Under the pieces are notes generated by a model that saw only the letters and a program-made list of their open reading frames with translations, was not told the DNA's origin and ran no database searches. Source: Siphonodentalium dalli (taxonomy: Eukaryota; Mollusca; Scaphopoda; Gadilida; Siphonodentaliidae). Taken from it: 64,000 bases of DNA. The stretch is from NCBI GenBank assembly GCA_032622095.1, contig CP136065.1:208300151-208364150 (forward strand). Direction: 5' to 3'. A program made the position numbers and the translations under genes. Below are positions 1 through 10,427 of the stretch, piece by piece. Each line of letters opens with the position of its first letter. The first letter of the stretch is position 1.

Positions 1-663
1 GAAATTTCGTATAGTTTGAACATTTAGTGGCACAAGCTGTCGCTATATGGCCACATAATCACCATTTGTACCCGCCTTACTGAAAACCCGGATCAGTTGA
101 CCGTCGGTTGACCACCCACAGATATCCTGGGGGATGGCAAATAAGAAATCGACAAATTTTGAAGGAAATTTCGTATAGTTTGAACATTTAGTGGCACAAG
201 CTGTCGCTATATGGACACATAATCATCATTTGTACCCGCCTTACTGAAAACCCGGACCAGTTGACCGTCGGTTGACCACCCACAGATATCCTGGGGGGAT
301 GGCAAATAAGAAATCGACAAATTTTGAAGGAAATTTCGTATAGTTTGAACATTTAGTGGCACAAGCTGTCGCTATATGGCCACATACTCACCATTTGTAC
401 CCGCCTTACTGAAAACCCGGACCAGTTGACCGTCGGTTGACCACCCACAGATATCCTGGGGGGATGGCAAATAAGAAATCGACAAATTTTGAAGGAAATT
501 TCGTATAGTTTGAACATTTAGTGGCACAAGCTGTCGCTATATGGCCACATAATCATCATTTGTACCCGCCTTACTGAAAACCCGGACCAGTTGACCGTCG
601 GTTGACCACCTACAGATATCATGGGGGGGATGGCAAATAAGGAATCGACAAATTTTGAAGGAA
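1..663 (+). repeat. 165-bp satellite array, forward block 1
   Basis: About four head-to-tail monomers with starts near 1, 165, 330 and 495, giving a period of 164-165 bp. Each carries gaaatttcgtatagtttgaa, a central gttgaccgtcggttgacc and a G-run followed by atggcaaataag. Monomers differ by a few percent and by G-run length. The block continues off the left edge of the window and flips to the opposite strand at 663/664. No coding function is seen. Confidence 0.95.
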
Positions 664-1042
664 TCCCCCCATGATATCTGTAGGTGGTCAACCGACGGTC
701 AACTGGTCCGGGTGTTCAGTAAGGCGGGTACAAATGATGATTATGTGGCCATATAGCGACAGCTTGTGCCACTAAATGTTCAAACTATACGAAATTTCCT
801 TCAAAATTTGTCGATTCCTTATTTGCCATCCCCCCAGGATATCTGTGGGTGGTCAACCGACGGTCAACTGGTCCGGGTTTTCAGTAAGGCGGGTACAAAT
901 GATGATTATGTGGCCATATAGCGACAGCTTGTGCCACTAAATGTTCAAACTATACGAAATTTCCTTCAAAATTTGTCGATTTCTTATTTGCCATCCCCCC
1001 ATGATATCTGTAGGTGGTCAACCGACCGTCGACTGGGCCGAA
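664..1042 (-). repeat. 165-bp satellite array, reverse block 1
   Basis: About 2.3 copies of the same satellite monomer on the opposite strand, joined back to back with the forward block so that 1-1042 can fold into a hairpin. The block ends where satellite similarity stops and a unique ~100-bp tail begins (tgatcacgaaggcggtagg). The identical tail ends the large array at 10325, so this block is one arm of the foldback element. Confidence 0.93.
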
Positions 1043-1188
1043 TGATCACGAAGGCGGTAGGAATCCTCGTTATAATAGCGTATTGTGATGATATGATATG
1101 TTTTCTTTTATTTAAAATACCATCGGATGGCAAATAGCGCATATCGGTAGAATCGCTATTTGCCATCCGATGGCGAATAGCCGCTGCC
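1043..1188 (+). mobile_element. Foldback/MULE-like element, right terminus
   Basis: The unique tail from tgatcacgaaggcggtagg to the terminus ...ggcgaatagccgctgcc. It matches the other terminus at 10325-10427 over about 100 bp, apart from a small extra inverted segment at about 1130-1165, where the end motif ccatccgatggc is present twice in opposite directions. It is followed at 1189-1197 by gactttcag, the same 9 bp found beside the other terminus. Foldback elements and Mutator-like elements commonly make 9-bp duplications, so MULE/FB affinity is inferred from structure. No transposase of that type is seen. Confidence 0.78.
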
Positions 1189-1360
1189 GACTTTCAGCAG
1201 GCTCAAAATCATCAAAGACTTTCTTCGTTCGAGATGCAGCGATGATCGTCTGGATTCACTGATGTTATTATACTGTGAACGTGATCTAACGAATTCCATT
1301 GATATTTCCAAGTCAGTGTCTGATTGGGCAAAGTTGCGGGAAAGGAGAATGAGTGTCTGA
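1189..1360 (+). pseudogene. hAT transposase, C-terminal fragment (dimerisation domain), displaced
   Basis: From act at 1190 this strand encodes 56 residues ending in a tga at 1358-1360. They begin TFSRLKIIKDFLRSRCSDD and continue with RLDSLMLLYCERDLTNSID, the C-terminal hAT dimerisation motif. It is the missing end of the hAT gene at 10428-13148, which stops at ...NERTF. Overlapping the shared 9 bp (gactttcag, 1189-1197 here and its complement at 10428-10436) rejoins gag cgg act ttc agc agg ctc in frame as ERTFSRL. The two parts lie on opposite strands about 9 kb apart, so a simple insertion cannot explain the layout. Confidence 0.85.
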
Positions 1361-1650
1361 ATGGGAAATATCATGTAGTTCTGTAATTTTTCTATAAATT
1401 TTGAAAAATGATTCTCTCTGATCAAATTCATACTGTATAATATGGCGAATAACCCAATTCAATGAACACAGGGTGATCACATTTTATATGATTTATAGTC
1501 GAGGCTAATTTAAACAAGTGCTGAAAGCAGTAATAATTGCTAGCACTTGAGAGAAATGTCATTCATAGTTAAATTAACAGATAATTATCCAACTTTTAGC
1601 AGACACATCTATTTTTATAGCACAGGATAGTACTAAGACTAAGAGATAGG
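1361..1650 (+). other. 3' flank of the hAT gene, no gene seen
   Basis: AT-rich DNA following the hAT stop codon, presumably the element's 3' untranslated region. The expected hAT terminal repeat (ccacatccctg-like) is not reached before the satellite begins abruptly in mid-monomer at about 1651, so the 3' end of this hAT copy is missing here. Confidence 0.55.
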
Positions 1651-2854
1651 ACATTTAGTGGCACAAGCTGTCGCTATATGGCCACATAATCATCATTTGT
1701 ACCCGCCTTACTGAAAACCCGGACCAGTTGACCGTCGGTTGACCACCCACAGATATCCTGGGGGGATGGCAAATAAGAAATCGACAAATTTTGAAGGAAA
1801 TTTCGTATAGTTTGAACATTTAGTGTCACAAGCTGTCGCTATATGGCCACATAATCATCATTTGTACCCGCCTTACTGAAAACCCGGACCAGTTGACCGT
1901 CGGTTGACCACCCACAGATATCCTGGGGGGATGGCAAATAAGAAATCGACAAATTTTGAAGGAAATTTCGTATAGTTTGAACATTTAGTGGCACACGCTG
2001 TCGCTATATGGCCACATAATCATCATTTGTACCCGCCTTACTGAAAACCCGGACCAGTTGACCGTCGGTTGACCACCCACAGATATCCTGGGGGGATGGC
2101 AAATAAGAAATCGACAAATTTTGAAGGAAATTTCGTATAATTTGAACATTTAGTGGCACAAGCTGTCGCTATATGGCCACATAATCATCATTTGTACCCA
2201 CCTTACTGAAAACCCGGACCAGTTGACCGTCGGTCGACCACCCACAGATATCCTGGGGGGATGGCAAATAAGAAATCGACAAATTTTGAAGGAAATTTCG
2301 TATAGTTTGAACATTTAGTGGCACAAGCTGTCGCTATATGGCCACATAATCATCATTTGTACCCGCCTTACTGAAAACCCGGCCCAGTTGACGGTCGGTT
2401 GACCACCCACAGATATCCTGGGGGATGGCAAATAAGAAATCGACAAATTTTGAAGGAAATTTCGTATAATTTGAACATTTAGTGGCACAAGCTGTCGCTA
2501 TATGGCCACATAATCATCATTTGTACCCACCTTACTGAAAACTGGGACCAGTTGACCGTCGGTCGACCACCCACAGATATCCTGGGGGGATGGCAAATAA
2601 GAAATCGACAAATTTTGAAGGAAATTTCGTATAGTTTGAACATTTAGTGGCACAAGCTGTCGCTATATGGCCACATAATCACCATTTGTACCCGCCTTAC
2701 TGAAAACCCGGACCAGTTGACCGTCGGTTGACCACCCACAGATATCCTGGGGGGATGGCAAATAAGAAATCGACAAATTTTGAAGGAAATTTCGTATAAT
2801 TTGAACATTTAGTGGCACAAGCTGTCGCTATATGGCCACATAATCATCATTTGT
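1651..2854 (+). repeat. 165-bp satellite array, forward block 2
   Basis: About 7.3 monomers in the forward orientation. It starts in mid-monomer at acatttagtggcac and ends at the junction ttgt/gccatcc near 2854/2855, where the orientation flips. Variant monomers (cggtcgacc, tataatttgaac) alternate with the standard type, and the same variants recur in the big reverse array. Confidence 0.95.
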
Positions 2855-5800
2855 GCCATCCCCCCATGATATCTGTAGGTGGTCAACCGACGGTCAACTG
2901 GTCCGGGTTTTCAGTAAGGCGGGTACAAATGATGATTATGTGGCCATATAGCGACAGCTTGTGCCACTAAATGTTCAAACTATACGAAATTTCCTTCAAA
3001 ATTTGTCGATTCCTTATTTGCCATCCCCCCCCAGGATATCTGTGGGTGGTCAACCGACGGTCAACTGGTCCGGGTTTTCAGTAAGGCGGGTACAAATGAT
3101 GATTATGTGGCCATATAGCGACAGCTTGTGCCACTAAATGTTCAAACTATACGAAATTTCCTTCAAAATTTGGCGATTTCTTATTTGCCATCCCCCCAGG
3201 ATATCTGTGGGTGGTCGACCGACGGTCAACTGGTCCGGGTTTTCAGTAAGGTGGGTACAAATGATGATTATGTGGCCATATAGCGACAGCTTGTGCCACT
3301 AAATGTTCAAATTATACGAAATTTCCTTCAAAATTTGTCGATTTCTTATTTGCCATCCCCCCAGGATATCTGTGGGTGGTCAACCGACGGTCAACTGGTC
3401 CGGGTTTTCAGTAAGGCGGGTACAAATGGTGATTATGTGGCCATATAGCGACAGCTTGTGCCACTAAATGTTCAAACTATACGAAATTTCCTTCAAAATT
3501 TGTCGATTCCTTATTTGCCATCCCCCCAGGATATCTGTGGGTGGTCAACCGACGGTCAACTGGTCCGGGTTTTCAGTAAGGCGGGTACAAATGATGATTA
3601 TGTGGCCATATAGCGACAGCTTGTGTCACTAAATGTTCAAACTATACGAAATTTCCTTCAAAATTTGTCGATTTCTTATTTGCCATCCCCCCATGATATC
3701 TGTAGGTGGTCAACCGACCGTCAACTGGGCCGGGTTTTCAGTAAGGCGGGTACAAATGATGATTATGTGGCCATATAGCGACAGCTTGTGCCACTAAATG
3801 TTCAAACTATACGAAATTTCCTTCAAAATTTGTCGATTTCTTATTTGCCATCCCCCCAGGATATCTGTGGGTGGTCAACCGACGGTCAACTGGTCCGCGT
3901 TTTCAGTAAGGCGGGTACAAATGATGATTATGTGGCCATATAGCGACAGCTTGTGCCACTAAATGTTCAAACTATACGAAATTTCCTTCAAAATTTGTCG
4001 ATTTCTTATTTGCCATCCCCCCAGGATATCTGTGGGTGGTCGACCGACGGTCAACTGGTCCGGGTTTTCAGTAAGGTGGGTACAAATGATGATTATGTGG
4101 CCATATAGCGACAGCTTGTGCCACTAAATGTTCAAATTATACGAAATTTCCTTCAAAATTTGTCGATTTCTTATTTGCCATCCCCCCAGGATATCTGTGG
4201 GTGGTCAACCGACGGTCAACTGGTCCGGGTTTTCAGTAAGGCGGGTACAAATGATGATTATGTAGCCATATAGCGACAGCTTGTGCCACTAAATGTTCAA
4301 ACTATACGAAATTTCCTTCAAAATTTGTCGATTCCTTATTTGCCATCCCCCCAGGATATCTGTGGGTGGTCAACCGACGGTCAACTGGCTCGGGTTTTCA
4401 GTAAGGCGGGTACAAATGATGATTATGTGGCCATATAGCGACAGCTTGTGCCACTAAATGTTCAAACTATACGAAATGTCCTTCAAAATTTTGCGATTTC
4501 TTATTTGCCATCCCCCCAGGATATCTGTGGGTGGTCGACCGACGGTCACCTGGTCCGGGTTTTCAGTAAGGTGGGTACAAATGATGATTATGTGGCCATA
4601 TAGCGACAGCTTGTGCCACTAAATGTTCAAATTATACGAAATTTCCTTCAAAATTTGTCGATTTCTTATTTGCCATCCCCCAGGATATCTGTGGGTGGTC
4701 AACCGACGGTCAACTGGTCCGGGTTTTCAGTAAGGCGGGTACAAATGATGATTATGTGGCCATATAGCGACAGCTTGTGCCACTAAATGTTCAAACTATA
4801 CGAAATTTCCTTCAAAATTTGTCGATTTCTTATTTGCCATCCCCCCAGGATATCTGTGGGTGGTCAACCGACGGTCAATTGGTCCGGGTTTTCAGTAAGG
4901 CGGGTACAAATGATGATTATGTGGCCAAATAGCGACAGCTTGTGCCACTAAATGTTCAAACTATACGAAATTTCCTTCAAAATTTGTCGATTTCTTATTT
5001 GCCATCCCCCCAGGATATCTGTGGGTGGTCAACCGACGGTCAACTGGTCCGGGTTTTCAGTAAGGCGGGTACAAATGGTGATTATGTGGCCATATAGCGA
5101 CAGCTTGTGCCACTAAATGTTCAAACTATACGAAATTTCCTTCAAAATTTGTCGATTCCTTATTTGCCATCCCCCAGGATATCTGTGGGTGGTCAACCGA
5201 CGGTCAACTGGTCCGGGTTTTCAGTAAGGCGGGTACAAATGATGATTATGTGGCCATATAGCGACAGCTTGTGCCACTAAATGTTCAAACTATACGAAAT
5301 TTCCTTCAAAATTTGTCGATTTCTTATTTGCCATCCCCCCAGGATATCTGTGGGTGGTCAACCGACGGTCAACTGGTCCGGGTTTTCAGTAAGGCGGGTA
5401 CAAATGATGATTATGTGGCCATATAGCGACAGCTTGTGCCACTAAATGTTCAAACTATACGAAATTTCCTTCAAAATTTGTCGATTTCTTATTTGCCATC
5501 CCCCCAGGATATCTGTGGGTGGTCAACCGACGGTCAACTGGTCCGGGTTTTCAGTAAGGCGGGTACTAATGGTGATTATGTGGCCATATAGCGACAGCTT
5601 GTGCCACTAAATGTTCAAACTATACGAAATTTCCTTCAAAATTTGTCGATTTCTTATTTGCCATCCCCCCATGATATCTGTAGGTGGTCAACCGACGGTC
5701 AACTGGTCCGGGTTTTCAGTAAGGCGGGTACAAATGATGATTATGTAGCCATATAGCGACAGCTTGTGCCACTAAATGTTCAAACTATACGAAATTTCCT

Positions 5801-8800
5801 TCAAAATTTGTCGATTTCTTATTTGCCATCCCCCCAGGATATCTGTGGGTGGTCAACCGACGGTCAACTGGTCCGGGTTTTCAGTAAGGCGGGTACTAAT
5901 GGTGATTATGTGGCCATATAGCGACAGCTTGTGTCACTAAATGTTCAAACTATACGAAATTTCCTTCAAAATTTGTCGATTCCTTATTTGCCATCCCCCC
6001 AGGATATCTGTGGGTGGTCAACCGACGGTCAACTGGTCCGGGTTTTCAGTAAGGCGGGTACAAATGATGATTATGTGGCCATATAGCGACAGCGTGTGCC
6101 ACTAAATGTTCAAACTATACGAAATTTCCTTCAAAATTTGTCGATTTCTTATTTGCCATCCCCCCATGATATCTGTAGGTGGTCAACCGACGGTCAACTG
6201 GTCCGGGTTTTCAGTAAGGCGGGTACAAATGATGATTATGTAGCCATATAGCGACAGCTTGTGCCACTAAATGTTCAAACTATACGAAATTTCCTTCAAA
6301 ATTTGTCGATTCCTTATTTGCCATCCCCCCAGGATATCTGTGGGTGGTCAACCGACGGTCAACTGGTCCGGGTTTTCAGTAAGGCGGGTACAAATGATGA
6401 TTATGTGGCCATATAGCGACAGCGTGTGCCACTAAATGTTCAAACTATACGAAATTTCCTTCAAAATTTGTCGATTTCTTATTTGCCATCCCCCCAGGAT
6501 ATCTGTGGGTGGTCAACCGACGGTCAACTGGTCCGGGTTTTCAGTAAGGCGGGTACAAATGATGATTATGTGGCCATATAGCGACAGCTTGTGCCACTAA
6601 ATGTTCAAACTATACGAAATTTCCTTCAAAATTTGTCGATTTCTTATTTGCCATCCCCCCAGGATATCTGTGGGTGGTCAACCGACGGTCAACTGGTCCG
6701 GGTTTTCAGTAAGGCGGGTACTAATGGTGATTATGTGGCCATATAGCGACAGCTTGTGCCACTAAATGTTCAAACTATACGAAATTTCCTTCAAAATTTG
6801 TCGATTTCTTATTTGCCATCCCCCCATGATATCTGTAGGTGGTCAACCGACGGTCAACTGGTCCGGGTTTTCAGTAAGGCGGGTACAAATGATGATTATG
6901 TAGCCATATAGCGACAGCTTGTGCCACTAAATGTTCAAATTATACGAAATTTCCTTCAAAATTTGTCGATTCCTTATTTGCCATCCCCCCAGGATATCTG
7001 TGGGTGGTCAACCGACGGTCAACTGGCTCGGGTTTTCAGTAAGGCGGGTACAAATGATGATTATGTGGCCATATAGCGACAGCTTGTGCCACTAAATGTT
7101 CAAACTATACGAAATGTCCTTCAAAATTTTGCGATTTCTTATTTGCCATCCCCCCAGGATATCTGTGGGTGGTCGACCGACGGTCAACTGGTCCGGGTTT
7201 TCAGTAAGGTGGGTACAAATGATGATTATGTGGCCATATAGCGACAGCTTGTGCCACTAAATGTTCAAATTATACGAAATTTCCTTCAAAATTTGTCGAT
7301 TTCTTATTTGCCATCCCCCCAGGATATCTGTGGGTGGTCAACCGACGGTCAACTGGTCCGGGTTTTCAGTAAGGCGGGTACAAATGATGATTATGTGGCC
7401 ATATAGCGACAGCTTGTGCCACTAAATGTTCAAACTATACGAAATTTCCTTCAAAATTTGTCGATTTCTTATTTGCCACCCCCCCCCCCCCAGGATATCT
7501 GTGGGTGGTCAACCGACGGTCAATTGGTCCGGGTTTTCAGTAAGGCGGGTACAAATGATGATTATGTGGCCAAATAGCGACAGCTTGTGCCACTAAATGT
7601 TCAAACTATACGAAATTTCCTTCAAAATTTGTCTATTTCTTATTTGCCATCCCCCAGGATATCTGTGGGTGGTCAACCGACGGTCAACTGGTCCGGGTTT
7701 TCAGTAAGGCGGGTACAAATGGTGATTATGTGGCCATATAGCGACAGCTTGTGCCACTAAATGTTCAAACTATACGAAATTTCCTTCAAAATTTGTCGAT
7801 TCCTTATTTGCCATCCCCCCAGGATATCTGTAGGTGGTCAACCGACGGTCAACTGGTCCGGGTTTTCAGTAAGGCGGGTACAAATGATGATTATGTGGCC
7901 ATATAGCGACAGCTTGTGCCACTAAATGTTCAAACTATACGAAATTTCCTTCAAAATTTGTCGATTCCTTATTTGCCATCCCCCAGGATATCTGTGGGTG
8001 GTCAACCGACGGTCAACTGGTCCGGGTTTTCAGTAAGGCGGGTATAAATGATGATTATGTGGCCATATAGCGACAGCTTGTGCCACTAAATGTTCAAACT
8101 ATACGAAATTTCCTTCAAAATTTTGCGATTTCTTATTTGCCATCCCCCCAGGATATCTGTGGGTGGTCGACCGACGGTCAACTGGTCCGGGTTTTCAGTA
8201 AGGTGGGTACAAATGATGATTATGTGGCCATATAGCGACAGCTTGTGCCACTAAATGTTCAAACTATACGAAATTTCCTTCAAAATTTGTCGATTCCTTA
8301 TTTGCCATCCCCCCAGGATATCTGTGGGTGGTCAACCGACGGTCAACTGGTCCGGGTTTTCAGTAAGGCGGGTACAAATGATGATTATGTGGCCATATAG
8401 CGACAGCTTGTGCCACTAAATGATCAAACTATACGAAATTTCCTTCAAAATTTTGCGATTTCTTATTTGCCATCCCCCCAGGATATCTGTGGGTGGTCGA
8501 CCGACGGTCAACTGGTCCGGGTTTTCAGTAAGGTGGGTACAAATGATGATTATGTGGCCATATAGCGACAGCTTGTGCCACTAAATGTTCAAATTATACG
8601 AAATTTCCTTCAAAATTTGTCGATTTCTTATTTGCCATCCCCCCAGGATATCTGTGGGTGGTCAACCGACGGTCAACTGGTCCGGGTTTTCAGTAAGGCG
8701 GGTACAAATGGTGATTATGTGGCCATATAGCGACAGCTTGTGCCACTAAATGTTCAAACTATACGAAATTTCCTTCAAAATTTGTCGATTCCTTATTTGC

Positions 8801-10324
8801 CATCCCCCCAGGATATCTGTGGGTGGTCAACCGACGGTCAACTGGTCCGGGTTTTCAGTAAGGCGGGTACAAATGATGATTATGTGGCCATATAGCGACA
8901 GCTTGTGCCACTAAATGTTCAAACTATACGAAATTTCCTTCAAAATTTGTCGATTTCTTATTTGCCATCCCCCCAGGATATCTGTGGGTGGTCAACCGAC
9001 GGTCAACTGGTCCGGGTTTTCAGTAAGGCGGGTACAAATGGTGATTATGTGGCCATATAGCGACAGCTTGTGCCACTAAATGTTCAAACTATACGAAATT
9101 TCCTTCAAAATTTGTCCATTTCTTATTTGCCATCCCCCCATGATATCTGTAGGTGGTCAACCGACGGTCAACTGGTCCGGGTTTTCAGTAAGGCGGGCAC
9201 AAATGATGATTATGTGGCCATATAGCGACAGCTTGTGCCACTAAATGTTCAAACTATACGAAATTTCCTTCAAAATTTGTCGATTCCTTATTTGCCATCC
9301 CCCCAGGATATCTGTGGGTGGTCAACCGACGGTCAACTGGTCCGGGTTTTCAGTAAGGCGGGTATAAATGATGATTATGTGGCCATATAGCGACAGCTTG
9401 TGCCACTAAATGTTCAAACTATACGAAATTTCCTTCAAAATTTTGCGATTTCTTATTTGCCATCCCCCCAGGATATCTGTGGGTGGTCGACCGACGGTCA
9501 ACTGGTCCGGGTTTTCAGTAAGGTGGGTACAAATGATGATTATGTGGCCATATAGCGACAGCTTGTGCCACTAAATGTTCAAACTATACGAAATTTCCTT
9601 CAAAATTTGTCGATTCCTTATTTGCCATCCCCCCAGGATATCTGTGGGTGGTCAACCGACGGTCAACTGGTCCGGGTTTTCAGTAAGGCGGGTACAAATG
9701 ATGATTATGTGGCCATATAGCGACAGCTTGTGCCACTAAATGATCAAACTATACGAAATTTCCTTCAAAATTTTGCGATTTCTTATTTGCCATCCCCCCA
9801 GGATATCTGTGGGTGGTCGACCGACGGTCAACTGGTCCGGGTTTTCAGTAAGGTGGGTACAAATGATGATTATGTGGCCATATAGCGACAGCTTGTGCCA
9901 CTAAATGTTCAAATTATACGAAATTTCCTTCAAAATTTGTCGATTTCTTATTTGCCATCCCCCCAGGATATCTGTGGGTGGTCAACCGACGGTCAACTGG
10001 TCCGGGTTTTCAGTAAGGCGGGTACAAATGATGATTATGTGGCCATATAGCGACAGCTTGTGCCACTAAATGTTCAAACTATACGAAATTTCCTTCAAAA
10101 TTTGTCGATTCCTTATTTGCCATCCCCCCAGGATATCTGTGGGTGGTCAACCGACGGTCAACTGGTCCGGGTTTTCAGTAAGGCGGGTACAAATGATGAT
10201 TATGTGGCCATATAGCGACAGCTTGTGCCACTAAATGTTCAAACTATACGAAATTTCCTTCAAAATTTGTCGATTTCTTATTTGCCATCCCCCCATGATA
10301 TCTGTAGGTGGTCAACCGACCGTC
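2855..10324 (-). repeat. 165-bp satellite array, large reverse block (about 45 copies)
   Basis: About 7.47 kb of uninterrupted monomers. Each contains ttatttgccatcccccc, then gatatctgtgggtgg and caaccgacggtcaactgg. Variant monomers recur at fixed spacing: ggctcggg near 4383 and 7021, followed in both places by tgtccttcaaaattttgcg and a caattgg variant, gives a 2.64-kb (16-monomer) duplication. The ggtataaatg and ctaaatgatcaaac variants at 8041/9361 and 8417/9737 give a 1320-bp (8-monomer) duplication. A poly-C expansion lies at about 7478. This is the long arm of the foldback element whose end is at 10427. Confidence 0.95.
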
Positions 10325-10427
10325 TGATCACGAAGGCGGTAGGAATCCTCGTTATAATAGCGTATTGTGATGATATGATATGTTTTCTTTTATTTAAAAT
10401 ACCATCGGATGGCGAATAGACACTTCC
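10325..10427 (-). mobile_element. Foldback/MULE-like element, left terminus
   Basis: Unique ~100-bp tail between the satellite arm and the interrupted hAT gene. Read inward on the minus strand it starts GGAAGTGTCTATTCGCC; the other terminus (1188 inward) starts GGCAGCGGCTATTCGCC, and similarity continues through the tail. The inner motif CTATTCGCCATCC resembles TTATTTGCCATCC, present in every satellite monomer, so the satellite may have grown from terminal sequence. The adjacent ctgaaagtc (10428-10436) is the target duplication partner of 1189-1197. Confidence 0.8.

Noticed and set aside
931-1137. Small open frame in the satellite and element tail, repeated at 10225-10419
   Set aside because: It is read through satellite monomers and the conserved transposon tail; the repetition comes from DNA duplication and there is no sign of protein selection.
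1-10324. CRISPR-like array
   Set aside because: Monomers are contiguous 165-bp repeats with no unique spacers, and the genome is clearly eukaryotic.
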